From positions 186,001 to 250,000 of the forward strand of contig VRVR01000003.1 in assembly GCA_009859145.1 (NCBI GenBank): 64,000 nucleotides of DNA, written 5' to 3'. Position 1 is the first letter of the stretch. Each line of letters starts with the position of its first letter. The position numbers and the translations under genes were made by a program. Below the pieces are notes generated by a model that was given only the letters and a program-made list of their open reading frames with translations, was not told the origin of the DNA and ran no database searches. This document shows positions 8,665 through 17,490 of this stretch, piece after piece. The DNA is from Andalucia godoyi (Eukaryota; Discoba; Jakobea; Jakobida; Andaluciidae).

Positions 8665-11600
8665 ATGCCTTCCATCAATGCAAATCTCTTCTATGGTCGT
8701 CTGAATCACTTGTTTCAGTCGTGGGAGTCAAGCCTTCGCGATTTGTGGCAAGAGGCAGATTCGTTCTCTTTAATTTCAGGAAAGGACAATGACGAAAAAC
8801 CGCCCATTACAAAGACTTCGTCCGTGCAGAGTTATCTTACCGGATACGAACTGACGGATACTCTATTTGTGTTTTTGCGGGCTGAAAAGGAAGTGCATGT
8901 TTTTGTGTCATCCAAGCGAAAAACTATTTTTGATTCTGTTGTGGCAGATGAGGATGCGCGGAAAAAGGCAAAGTGCGAGGCGCGCATGATCACTCACGAG
9001 CGATCTTCTCCCGAGTTTCCCGAGGCTGAAGTTGCAAAGGTTCTTCGCGGAAAGACGCGCATTGGACACATCTTCAAGGAACTGGAATTTCAGATCGGAA
9101 AGTTTGCCGAAGGATACAGAAAGTGGGCGAAGAACTCGACAATCGACGTGTCGAGCGGTGTTTCGGATGTTTTTGAGATCAAGGATGAATCTGGAATTGA
9201 ATCAGTGAAGAAGGCCGCGGACCTCAGTGCCTGTGTCATGACGGAGGTTGCAAAAGCTGTTGTGCAGCGTGCGGTGGAAAAGAGAGTGCCGATCAAGCAC
9301 TCTGAAATGTCGGAAAAAATTGCAGAGGCATTCTCAGATCCAGCCCAGCAGATTCCGTCGAAAAAGGTGGAGCTGGACGAGGAAGAAGCAACAAAATTCG
9401 ATTCTGCGTTTCCTCCCATCATTCAGTCCGGTGAAAATGTCGATCTTTCTCTTAATGCGGAGAACACAGACGGAAATGTGCGGACAAATGCGGTTGTGGT
9501 CATGCTGGGTGCGCGCCACTTGTCATTCACGTCTCTTTGCGCTCGCACTTTCATGCACAACCCGAACTCGGAAATGAGACGTGTTTACCAAGTCTTATTA
9601 GAAGCTCGCTCTGCAGCGATCAAGGCCATGAAGGTCGGCGCGCCACTGTCAACGGTCTTCAACGCTGCTGCAGGGGTTGTTGATGATAAGCTCTCCAAAT
9701 TCTTTCCGAAGTCGGTTGGATTCGCCATGGGACTTGAATTGAAGGAAATGAACAGCACAATCAACGCGAAGAACAGTGCAAAGATGTTGAAGCCAAACAC
9801 GTACTATGGCCTGCAGATTGGGTTTGCAAATGTCCGTCTCAACGAAGTTCAAAAGGTGTTTTCACTTTTCGTTGCGGATACTGTGTTGATCTCGGAGGAT
9901 GACGGTAAGGCGCATGTGTTAACAGAAGCAGAGTCACCTGTTGACATCGACGCAGTGACCGTCTCCGCGTCTGCCATTGTGCTGGATGATATGGTAACGG
10001 ATGGAGCACCTCGTACACGAGCATCGCGCCGCGCCGCAAGTTCGATGCCTGACACGACCAAGAACATGGAAACGATCGACAAAAAGAATCTCGAACTGCT
10101 GGATGAACTGGAAGCCTCATCTGCAAGCAAGGGTCCCAAGGTTTTGTCGGCTCAGAAGGAAAAGTATTCCTATGTTCGCGAGCTTTTGGAAGGCCGTGTG
10201 ACGGCATACCGAAATGGCGGTCAGTATCCCTCCGGACTGAAAATGCACGAAATTTACGTCGACAAGGATCGTGCAACCGTTTTGCTTCCTATCTATGGGC
10301 GCCACGTTCCATTCCATGTTTCCTCGATCAAGGGACTCTCGAAATTCAACTCGGATGACATTCAATATCTCCGCTTCAACTTCATTGATGGGCCGGCTGA
10401 ATCCATCTTTATTCGTGAAATTTCTTTCCGCACTCAGGACCCGGAGGCTTTTCGGGAGGTGGAGGAAAAGATCAAGGATGTGCAAAAGAAGCTCAAGGCG
10501 GAGGAGGCGCAGAAACAGCAAGAGGTGGAGCGGGATGATGATGAGAATCCGGAAGAAGCCCTGATGATTGATCGCATGACCCCCCTTCGCTATGATGAAT
10601 TGGTCATTTTGCCCAAACTTGGCCGTGCAAAACAAAACATGGGTTCCGTTACTTGCCACAAGAACGGCATTCGCTTCCAGTCCAGCACGAATGAGATCGT
10701 CGATATCCTGTTCAAGAACATCCGCTACGCCTTTTTCCAGCCAGCGAAGGACTCGACGGTTTGCTTGATTCACTTCCATTTGAAGAGGCCCATTCCTTTT
10801 GGAAAGAAGACGACGCAAGATGTTCAGTTCCGCGAGGAAATTGAGGACGACGTTGATCATCTGGAAGGACGCAAGTACCGACACATCAACAGCGATGAGG
10901 AAGCGTACATGATTGAGAGGAAGTTGGAGAAGAGAAGGATGGAGACGAACAAGGCGATGCGTGAGCTTGTTGAGAAGCTGAACGAGCGATTCGACAAGGC
11001 TGGATTCCCTGGAGTGAAGTTTCAAATGCCGAAGCCGTCTCTTGGTTTCCGTGGAAATCCCGGAAGAAACATGTCGGATCTTGCCCCGACAAAGTCATGC
11101 CTTGTTTCTCTTCTCGAATTTCCGTTCTTTGTGCTTCCGCTGGAAGACGTCGAGGTTGCGTGGCTTGAAAGGGTCAGTGCAGATGCGAAGACGCGGAACT
11201 TTGACATTGTGTTCGTCTTCAAGGACTACAACAAGGGATTCGTCCGCATCGATTCTATTGAACGATACTACTATCCTGCAACGGACCAGGGCGTGCAGGA
11301 AACGCTTGCAGATCGAGTGTATGATTTGAAGCTGTGGTTGAATGCGAACCGACTTCCGTACTTTGACTCCTCTGTCCCATTGAATTGGAGAGCAGTTCTT
11401 CAGGAGATTTGCAAGGATGTCAATGCGGCCGATGACGACGATGACGACGCAGAGGCTCGCTGGAATCCCTTCTCCACCGAAAATGGCTGGAGGTCGTATC
11501 TCGTTGAGGCCGGGGAGGAGGACGACGAGGACGAAGATTCCGAAGAAGATGAGTTCCGTGCCGACGATGCGAGTGGATCCGAAGATGAGGACGACGATGC

Positions 11601-11811
11601 GTCGGAGTACGTTACATCTGACGACGATGACGAGGACTTTGAAGAGGAGGGCGATGAAGACGGTGAAGACTGGGATGAAATGGAAGAGCGTCTGCAAGAA
11701 GAAGATCGGAAGCGTGCACGCGACGAAGGTGTTGTTTCGGGGGGTGAGGAAGACGAGGATGAGCGGCCTTCTAAGCGCTCCAAGAAGGACAGCGGTCGTG
11801 CTCGACGGTAA
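8665..11811 (+). CDS. SPT16: FACT complex subunit SPT16
   Basis: A 1048-aa histone chaperone that, with SSRP1/Pob3, reorganises nucleosomes during transcription and replication. Order: an N-terminal aminopeptidase-like (creatinase fold, catalytically dead) domain at about 1-450 (MGARHLSFTSLCARTF; VGFAMGLELKE), then a dimerisation/middle domain at about 520-960 with Rtt106-like PH folds (MHEIYVDKDRATVLLPIYGRHVPFH; WRAVLQEICKD). It ends in a strongly acidic tail (EEDDEDEDSEEDE; YVTSDDDDEDFEEEGDEDGEDWDE) and a basic tip (KRSKKDSGRARR). Length equals that of yeast and human SPT16. It is a single exon starting at the first ATG after a T-rich leader. Confidence 0.97.
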   Translation: MPSINANLFYGRLNHLFQSWESSLRDLWQEADSFSLISGKDNDEKPPITKTSSVQSYLTGYELTDTLFVFLRAEKEVHVFVSSKRKTIFDSVVADEDARKKAKCEARMITHERSSPEFPEAEVAKVLRGKTRIGHIFKELEFQIGKFAEGYRKWAKNSTIDVSSGVSDVFEIKDESGIESVKKAADLSACVMTEVAKAVVQRAVEKRVPIKHSEMSEKIAEAFSDPAQQIPSKKVELDEEEATKFDSAFPPIIQSGENVDLSLNAENTDGNVRTNAVVVMLGARHLSFTSLCARTFMHNPNSEMRRVYQVLLEARSAAIKAMKVGAPLSTVFNAAAGVVDDKLSKFFPKSVGFAMGLELKEMNSTINAKNSAKMLKPNTYYGLQIGFANVRLNEVQKVFSLFVADTVLISEDDGKAHVLTEAESPVDIDAVTVSASAIVLDDMVTDGAPRTRASRRAASSMPDTTKNMETIDKKNLELLDELEASSASKGPKVLSAQKEKYSYVRELLEGRVTAYRNGGQYPSGLKMHEIYVDKDRATVLLPIYGRHVPFHVSSIKGLSKFNSDDIQYLRFNFIDGPAESIFIREISFRTQDPEAFREVEEKIKDVQKKLKAEEAQKQQEVERDDDENPEEALMIDRMTPLRYDELVILPKLGRAKQNMGSVTCHKNGIRFQSSTNEIVDILFKNIRYAFFQPAKDSTVCLIHFHLKRPIPFGKKTTQDVQFREEIEDDVDHLEGRKYRHINSDEEAYMIERKLEKRRMETNKAMRELVEKLNERFDKAGFPGVKFQMPKPSLGFRGNPGRNMSDLAPTKSCLVSLLEFPFFVLPLEDVEVAWLERVSADAKTRNFDIVFVFKDYNKGFVRIDSIERYYYPATDQGVQETLADRVYDLKLWLNANRLPYFDSSVPLNWRAVLQEICKDVNAADDDDDDAEARWNPFSTENGWRSYLVEAGEEDDEDEDSEEDEFRADDASGSEDEDDDASEYVTSDDDDEDFEEEGDEDGEDWDEMEERLQEEDRKRARDEGVVSGGEEDEDERPSKRSKKDSGRARR

Positions 11812-12126
11812 ACGCCGTCGTCTGGGCGTTGTTGAATGTTGATAAATTAACAGTAAATGAAATACGTCATGCACTCATCGCCATTGACCATCACATTCTG
11901 TGGGTTCCTTTCCCGTAGTCCTTTGGCTTGCCATCGTCCTTTCGAGTTCGGCATGCAGAAGCACTCGATCGTTTTCTTTTTGCATATTTTTCAAATTATT
12001 TTTTTCTTTCTCTTTACTTGTCTTTCGTCTTGTCTCTGTCTTTCTTTTCGAGATTTTTGAGTATTTTCATTATTAATATTGCTTTTGTGCATTCTCAACG
12101 CAGTGGGTCTGCACAGCTGGATTTCA
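11812..12126. other. Intergenic between SPT16 and the 64-aa gene
   Basis: 315 bp, T/C-rich from 11965 to 12065. It holds the SPT16 3' UTR and the leader of the next gene. The sequence tctcaacgcag ending near 12106 could be a 5'-UTR splice acceptor. Confidence 0.35.
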
Positions 12127-12434
12127 ATGACGAGCTTTCGACAGTTTTTTGTGGTTTCATCTGGCGCGCTTGCTGGTGCAGCGATTGGATTCTACTATGT
12201 TGACAAGTATCGTGAAAGCTACCAGGTATGATCTCTCTCTCTCTCTCTCTCTCTCGCTTTCTGTCTGTGGTGACATCCTGTTACGGTTCAGCTGTGCAAC
12301 TTCTTACTCTGCGTTTTGGGAGGGGGGAAAATATGCAGATTGAACTGAATGCTCGAGCGATCCGTGAGGCTGAACGACGCCTGCGTGAGGAGCAATCACG
12401 GCCGGACGACTCCGCTGGAAAGACGTCGCAGTGA
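12127..12434 (+). CDS. 64-aa single-pass membrane protein (two exons)
   Basis: Exon 1 is 12127..12225 and exon 2 is 12339..12434, joined in phase 0 to 64 codons ending in TGA. The protein begins MTSFRQFF, has one hydrophobic segment VVSSGALAGAAIGFYYV at about residues 9-25 followed by DKYRE, then a charged helix (LNARAIREAERRLREEQ) and a polar tail. The glycine/alanine-rich membrane helix followed by a basic-acidic helix resembles small mitochondrial inner-membrane or assembly proteins, but I recognise no family. The splice model is supported by GTATGA...ATGCAG and by continuous sensible protein across the junction. Confidence 0.6.
12226..12338 (+). other. Intron of the 64-aa membrane protein gene (113 bp)
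   Basis: The donor is GTATGA and the acceptor is TATGCAG. A (CT)12 microsatellite begins 6 nt after the donor (12232-12255). Possible branch sites such as CTTACTC lie near 12302-12310. Confidence 0.65.
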
Positions 12435-12615
12435 TGCTGTCCCCTTCTTCATTTCCTTGCGAGTTCGTTTCTTGGAGTGATGGAGAATGACTTTTTTTAC
12501 GAGCGAAAACGAAGGAGGGAAAAAATACTAATAGCAAACGGGAGCGTCTGCTGTCGGAGAAGAAGGAGTGGAACGACTTTGCTGGCATATTGATTGCAGT
12601 CAGACAATCAGTCCA

Positions 12616-14049
12616 TTAGTCCGTTTTCCGAGTTGCAGATCGCCTGGCGCCCGAGACTGCGTTGTCGGTGACGATGCGTTCTGCAGGGTGCTCTGTCTTG
12701 TCGCCCAGTTTGGTCTTGTTGGGATCCCGCGGAGTTGGGATATTGGATAGAATAAAGTATGCAATCGCAGCAAGGATGTGAATGCAAAAGTAGAGCGACT
12801 GCCACGTCTTCATTCCGTATGAAAACGCAAGGAGCAAGAACGGAATTGCGTGGTAATCTCGAAGAGCGGACATGACGACCCAAGCACAGACATTGTACGC
12901 AGTCTGCGCAGTCTTGGTCCTCATTCGCGGCCAGACCTTCTTGTTCATGAGCGACGAAATGAGAATTCCAACGACGAACCAATGCACGAAAAACACATAG
13001 TATCCCGGATAGAACCCATGCCATGCAGCCGAGACCAAAAACACCATCAACCGGCACGTGTTTCGTCTATAGCCAAGCGACAAAAGCCTCTTGTGCACGT
13101 AATTCTTGTAGAACCTGGCAGTCTGCACATTCCAATTTGAAATGATATCGTCTGAGCTCAGCTGCGTTTCAATCGACAGCGGGTACACATTCACAGCATA
13201 ATCGAACTGCGCTACCTTGACGCTGGAGTTTTCAAGCTGCTTTTCGCCCGAGTATCCAAACCGTGCCGCCAAGCACCCGGCCTCTGCAAGCTTCCATCCA
13301 AAGTAGTATTTGCATCGCAGCATCCAGAACGTAACCCACAGCACGCGGATGCGCTCCACAAACGACAGCTGTGAAGTGAACTCATCCGAGTGCAGATACG
13401 AAAGCGGATACGAAACAATGCCAATCTGCGCAAACACTCCAAATACCACTGACGCCGCAAACGCCAGCACAAACTGGCGCAACGGGAACGTGCGTTTGTG
13501 TGCGTTCTCCATGCAGTCTGTATAATGCGCGTACTCGACAAACGGGCCCGCAAGAAATCCCGGATAAAAGTACACAAAGCCAAAGTATGACAGCAGAGAA
13601 GGCACCTCCGCAAGCCCTCCCGGGGGAACTGCACCATTATTCAAACCCCTGCCGTCGCTGCTTCCATCGGCGACATTGAATGCAAATGAAATGAGCTTCC
13701 AGCAGAGAATCATCTGTGGACCCGTAAAATCCAGCGACCACCCAAGATAATCGGTATATTGGCGATAGACATGGGTCGCGCACACATAGCCGAGGTTCAG
13801 CACAAACGCATACAACGGAAGCCGCTTGTCGGTGCGCAGAGCTGTGCACAGCGCAAATGTCGCGAGAGAGGTGAGCAGAGAATGCACAGTTTGCGACCCG
13901 AAATTAAGCAAACAAAACAAAAACCCCACACAAAACGAGTATAAATGACGCAGACGAACACTCGGAACATACGATTGAAGATAGCCAAGCGGCATCACAG
14001 ACACTAGACACAGCACATACAACATCTCGGACTCGAGACTAAACGCCAT
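12616..14049 (-). CDS. MBOAT-family lysophospholipid acyltransferase
   Basis: A 477-aa multi-pass ER membrane protein of the membrane-bound O-acyltransferase family. It most resembles the LPCAT/LPLAT branch, which re-acylates lysophospholipids in the Lands cycle. Seen: many hydrophobic segments, the FLAGPFVEYAHYTD motif near residues 190-205, the conserved Asn region SNWNVQTARFYKNYVHKR, and the catalytic-His motif SAAWHGFYPGYY. The sequence begins MAFSLESEML at 14049; an in-frame upstream extension is charged low-complexity and unlikely. The tail is polar and lacks an obvious KKxx signal. Substrate choice cannot be read from the sequence. It diverges from the Sam50-like gene and converges on the 64-aa gene. 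Confidence 0.9.
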   Translation of the reverse strand: MAFSLESEMLYVLCLVSVMPLGYLQSYVPSVRLRHLYSFCVGFLFCLLNFGSQTVHSLLTSLATFALCTALRTDKRLPLYAFVLNLGYVCATHVYRQYTDYLGWSLDFTGPQMILCWKLISFAFNVADGSSDGRGLNNGAVPPGGLAEVPSLLSYFGFVYFYPGFLAGPFVEYAHYTDCMENAHKRTFPLRQFVLAFAASVVFGVFAQIGIVSYPLSYLHSDEFTSQLSFVERIRVLWVTFWMLRCKYYFGWKLAEAGCLAARFGYSGEKQLENSSVKVAQFDYAVNVYPLSIETQLSSDDIISNWNVQTARFYKNYVHKRLLSLGYRRNTCRLMVFLVSAAWHGFYPGYYVFFVHWFVVGILISSLMNKKVWPRMRTKTAQTAYNVCAWVVMSALRDYHAIPFLLLAFSYGMKTWQSLYFCIHILAAIAYFILSNIPTPRDPNKTKLGDKTEHPAERIVTDNAVSGARRSATRKTD

Positions 14050-14420
14050 TTTCCCTTCGCTTCTTCTGCCTTTATCTTCTTCTTCTTCTTTCTTTCTTTC
14101 CTCCTCTTCTGCTAACCACAATTTTTAAACCCTTTCAGTTTATGTTGTTTAAATGGAAACACGGGCCAAAATAATACTAATACTAGTACTACTACTAATA
14201 ATAATAATAACAATAATAAAGTTTGTGGAAGCGCTTCGAGAAAGGGCTGGGACGGGCTTGCTTCACGTGATGCTAGAGAACTGGAAGTCGGGCACAACAC
14301 AAGAAATCGAAGATGCTGTGTTCCTTTCGAGACATTTTTGTGACTTTCGGAGATGAAATATGTGTGTATTGCGATAAAATAGAGGAAGACGAGAAAACAA
14401 ACACGCCAATTGTCTAGCGC
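14050..14420. promoter_or_regulatory. Shared upstream region, MBOAT / Sam50-like
   Basis: A 371-bp divergent spacer. An imperfect AT-rich trinucleotide tract (ATA/CTA) spans about 14170-14220. A short frame (MLENWKSGTTQEIED...) inside is not supported as an exon. Confidence 0.35.
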
Positions 14421-15785
14421 ATGACGACGAATTCCCAATCTGGTACGAAAAGTGCATGGCGTGCAACACACTTCAAAACGCCCGGCGGCGGCCAAGAGTC
14501 CAGCTGGCGATGGCATGCTGGCCGTAGTTGGGACGACTACGACGGCAGAGGTGTTGATGGGCCATTGTTCGCTTGGTGGCTATCGTCGGCATTCCCGTCG
14601 ACAAGTGGCGAGCATGGCATGGGAATTGTTGCGTCGACGGAGAATCGGCTTCCAGCCGGTACAGTCGCTTTTTCCGCGGGAGCAGGGCTCTCCCGGTCCG
14701 TGTACACGCGGCTTGCCTATGCGTTCTCCAATAGTCCGTTTGCCATTGTTTCGTCGCTTGTGCATACGAATCGGCCTGATGCCTCCCACTCGTTCTGCGA
14801 CGCTCTGTTGCTCCTCACGCATTCATCCTCGTCCGCGTCAGCGTCTGCTGCCACGACGGGGATGCCTCTCGAGTACGATTGTCAGAGCGAAGTGGCGGTC
14901 GGTGTCGTCCGACGCAAAGTGAATCTTGCGGACCACTCGACTGCGTCGACTGTGGTCCGAAGTGCGCGCCCCGAGACTCTTCGATTTCTGGTGCGACACA
15001 CGCTGACACGCACGGAGGCTTTGTATGTGCCTCTGACACGCGGCTCGCAGTATTCAGCCGTCTCCGAGCTTTTCCTCACACCATTCGTCTGTTCTTCCTC
15101 CTCAGCATCCTCCTCAGCATCGCCATCGTGCAAACTGCAGTCGCGAGTCCACATACGGGGACGGGCGGTGGCGCAGAGATGGCGAGAGTCAAGACTCGCC
15201 GGGTCCACCGTGTCGCTGGGAGTAGAGGCTCAGGTGGCGGCACAGAGCAGCGGTAGCGATGGCGCGCATCTCGACGATTTATTCTTGGTTGGCGGAATCG
15301 CACGCGGGTTCCGCAGGAATGGCATTGGTCCTCGTGCGACCGATGGTGCAGAGGATGTCATTGGTGGCTCCATGCTGGCGTCGTGTGCGCTTCGAATCGT
15401 TGGTGGTGAAAATAAACAAGAGGGAATGGGAGGGGGAATGGGAGAGGAAACTGCTGGCGGAGGCAGGAGAGGCGGGTGGCTGGGAAGGGCAGTGCCGCTG
15501 CTGGGTATGCTGGGTGCTCGACCCCATGCATTTGTGCAGGCGGTGTGTTGTGTGGATGTAGGGTCTCTTGCAGTGCCCGCACCTTGTCCGTGGATGGTAG
15601 CGAAGGACGGGCTGCATGGGGTGCTGGGGCAAACGAGAGTAGTGGCCGGAGCTGGGATCACTGTTCCATCGCCATTTGGACCCGTTGAACTCAACATCAA
15701 CACGCCCCTCATGAGATCGCTCCATCCCCACGACGACTTTTCTCGGTTCCAGCTGCGTTTCGGTGCTTCTTTTATTGTCGAATAG
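14421..15785 (+). CDS. SAM50: Sam50-like (Omp85) mitochondrial outer-membrane barrel protein
   Basis: A 454-aa protein whose C-terminal half has the Omp85/Sam50 barrel signatures. Seen: FLVGGIARGFRRNGIGPRATD (family pattern F-LGG-xxRGF-xx-GxGP), then a strand region HAFVQAVCCVDVGSL, then AGAGITVPSPFGPVELNINTPL, ending in QLRFGASFIVE with the expected terminal beta signal. Sam50 inserts beta-barrel proteins into the outer membrane. The N-terminal about 60 residues show no recognisable POTRA domain, unusual for Sam50 (about 470 aa with one POTRA). A loop at residues about 330-355 is Gly/Glu/Met-rich (MGGGMGEETAGGGRRGG). A divergent POTRA or a missed upstream exon is possible. Confidence 0.78.
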   Translation: MTTNSQSGTKSAWRATHFKTPGGGQESSWRWHAGRSWDDYDGRGVDGPLFAWWLSSAFPSTSGEHGMGIVASTENRLPAGTVAFSAGAGLSRSVYTRLAYAFSNSPFAIVSSLVHTNRPDASHSFCDALLLLTHSSSSASASAATTGMPLEYDCQSEVAVGVVRRKVNLADHSTASTVVRSARPETLRFLVRHTLTRTEALYVPLTRGSQYSAVSELFLTPFVCSSSSASSSASPSCKLQSRVHIRGRAVAQRWRESRLAGSTVSLGVEAQVAAQSSGSDGAHLDDLFLVGGIARGFRRNGIGPRATDGAEDVIGGSMLASCALRIVGGENKQEGMGGGMGEETAGGGRRGGWLGRAVPLLGMLGARPHAFVQAVCCVDVGSLAVPAPCPWMVAKDGLHGVLGQTRVVAGAGITVPSPFGPVELNINTPLMRSLHPHDDFSRFQLRFGASFIVE

Positions 15786-16023
15786 GTTCCGGACCCTCGG
15801 AAGTGTAACTGTTCGTATAAGCGTTCGTGAGTGCGGTTGCTTTCGGTTCGCCACTGCCATCATCATCAACAAGGATCACATGGCAAATGGAGTAAAAGAA
15901 AAGGGGGGGAAAAAACAGTGAAAAAATAAAAGAAAGGGGATATCAGCGAGTGTTTCATTCTAAAACGTGTTCTCAGTTCTTTTTTTTTCCCACCTCTTCT
16001 TCCAGGTTTCCATTCAATATATC
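15786..16023. other. Convergent spacer Sam50-like / uL14
   Basis: 238 bp between two stop codons, A/G-rich then T-rich, consistent with two 3' UTRs. No gene seen. Confidence 0.4.
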
Positions 16024-16440
16024 TTAGACAACAGTGCTCGAGTTTGCAGCAACACGCGGCCAGAGGTCTGCGCATTCCTTCGAGGTGGGTCCTGAGATGG
16101 CGGATCCCTTCATTTCACCCTTGGGGTTGACGATAACGGCGGCATTGTCCTCAAAATAGATGAAGACGCCCTCCTTTCGCCGCCACGACTTGCGCTGGCG
16201 AATGACAACGGCGGGCCAGACCTTTTTACGCAGATCGGGCTTACCCTTCTTGACGGTTCCCATAACCATGTCTCCGACACCGGCTGCAGGAAGGCGGGAC
16301 AGATGTCCCTTGTAGTTCTTGACGGCGAAGATGTAGACGTTCTTGGCGCCCGTGTTGTCTGCGCAGTTCACGGTTGCGGCAACGGGAAGACCGAGCGACA
16401 CACGGAACTTTCCGCCAGATGCTGCTCCCTTGGTGGCCAT
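16024..16440 (-). CDS. RPL23: 60S ribosomal protein uL14 (RPL23)
   Basis: A 138-aa protein of the large ribosomal subunit. The family signature is clear: [52 protein letters not shown], then a C-terminal segment [40 protein letters not shown]. Length equals that of eukaryotic homologues (about 140 aa). Single exon, unlike many eukaryotic ribosomal protein genes. Two copies of CTAGGGTTACCAA lie upstream (see the separate entries) and are the best candidate promoter elements. Confidence 0.98.
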   Translation of the reverse strand: MATKGAASGGKFRVSLGLPVAATVNCADNTGAKNVYIFAVKNYKGHLSRLPAAGVGDMVMGTVKKGKPDLRKKVWPAVVIRQRKSWRRKEGVFIYFEDNAAVIVNPKGEMKGSAISGPTSKECADLWPRVAANSSTVV

Positions 16441-16586
16441 GTTGATTTACCGAATAAGAGAGGAGAAGGAAAGGAAACTCTGACAAGAAACGAGAGAAGA
16501 AAGGGAGGGGGAAAAGAGGGAAGACAAAAAAAAAAGCAGAAAAAAAAAACTCTTGGGAACAGGCAAAAGAGAGAAAATTGACACTG

Positions 16587-16600
16587 CTAGGGTTACCAAG
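16587..16600 (-). promoter_or_regulatory. TAGGGTTACC element, proximal copy (uL14 promoter)
   Basis: CTAGGGTTACCAAG on the plus strand (CTTGGTAACCCTAG relative to uL14), about 150 bp upstream of the ATG. It carries a telo-box-like core AACCCTA. Telo-box elements are known in ribosomal protein promoters of plants and other eukaryotes; the role here is inferred. Confidence 0.5.
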
Positions 16601-16683
16601 CGTTTCAATTAGAGGAGCCTTCTAGGAGAACTTTCGCAAGCACGATCGAGACAGGAAGCATGGTGTGCAGGAAAAGAAAAAGG

Positions 16684-16696
16684 CTAGGGTTACCAA
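16684..16696 (-). promoter_or_regulatory. TAGGGTTACC element, distal copy (uL14 promoter)
   Basis: A second CTAGGGTTACCAA, 97 bp from the first and in the same orientation. The duplication inside an otherwise unremarkable stretch suggests a functional site. Confidence 0.5.
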
Positions 16697-16820
16697 AGTG
16701 AGAAAAGGGTGTTTTTCGTGCATTTAAAATGAAAAGACACCGAGTCAAAAAAGTACCCGTCATTGTCCCTTGTTAGCATAATGACGGACGAAAGGAAGAA
16801 AAGCAAGCACTTGTCAGCGA

Positions 16821-16848
16821 CAGGTCAGGTCAGGTCAGGTCAGGTCAG
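16821..16848 (+). repeat. (CAGGT)n pentanucleotide repeat
   Basis: Five and a half tandem copies of CAGGT in the uL14/CK1 spacer. Each copy contains the splice-donor-like string AGGT. Confidence 0.9.
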
Positions 16849-17490
16849 CAGAAAGAAGAGGAAGAAGGCTGTGTGTTTTTCCCATTATTCTCCTTTGAAA
16901 AACCCAAGCAACCAAAAAGGCCCTTTCCCCCTTCCTGCCCCTCCCCCCTCCCCTATTCGATTTCCCACCCTGCTGAGCGTCTGTTTGGATGGGGCAGGAT
17001 ACACTTCGTCTCTGATCTGCCTTTCATCCTCTCTCTTCCCTTTCCTCTTAATTGCAACCTCCAGCCCTTTTCACCTTTTTTTCTTTTTCTTCTTCTTCTT
17101 TTTCTTTTTTAGTTTTTCTATTTTTTGATTGATATAAACCTCATTGTTTTTCTTCCTCCCCCCCCCTCCCCCTCTTCGGCTTCCCCGTGTCTCGAGTGCA
17201 GCTGTTTGTTCCCTTCTCTGTTTGTTACTCTTTTTTCCCTTTCTTTCCTTTCCAATTTGGGTTTCGTGTAGAAGTTTTCCAATTCGCTCTAAATTTGCGA
17301 ATCTTAATTTCTCAGACTCGGTCGTTCCAGGAAGAAGAAAAAAAAGAAGAAGAACGAGGGAAAAGAAATCAGAAAAAGGAAAAATAAGCCAGTAGATTTT
17401 ACTATTATTATTCATTTCTGAACAAGGAAAGGAGATTACTGCTAGTTGTACGAAGCCTTTCGAACAAAAAGAATACAAGAAGAACGAAAC

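Larger units (their letters stand above)
16441..17490. other. Divergent intergenic region uL14 / CK1
   Basis: 1050 bp without a convincing gene. It holds the two uL14 elements, a pentanucleotide repeat at 16821-16848, and long pyrimidine tracts (16870-17250) that form the CK1 leader. The open frames here are T/C-rich low-complexity sequence. Confidence 0.45.

Noticed and set aside
10117-11025. 302-codon frame opposite SPT16
   Set aside because: Antisense shadow of a conserved SPT16; no family resemblance.
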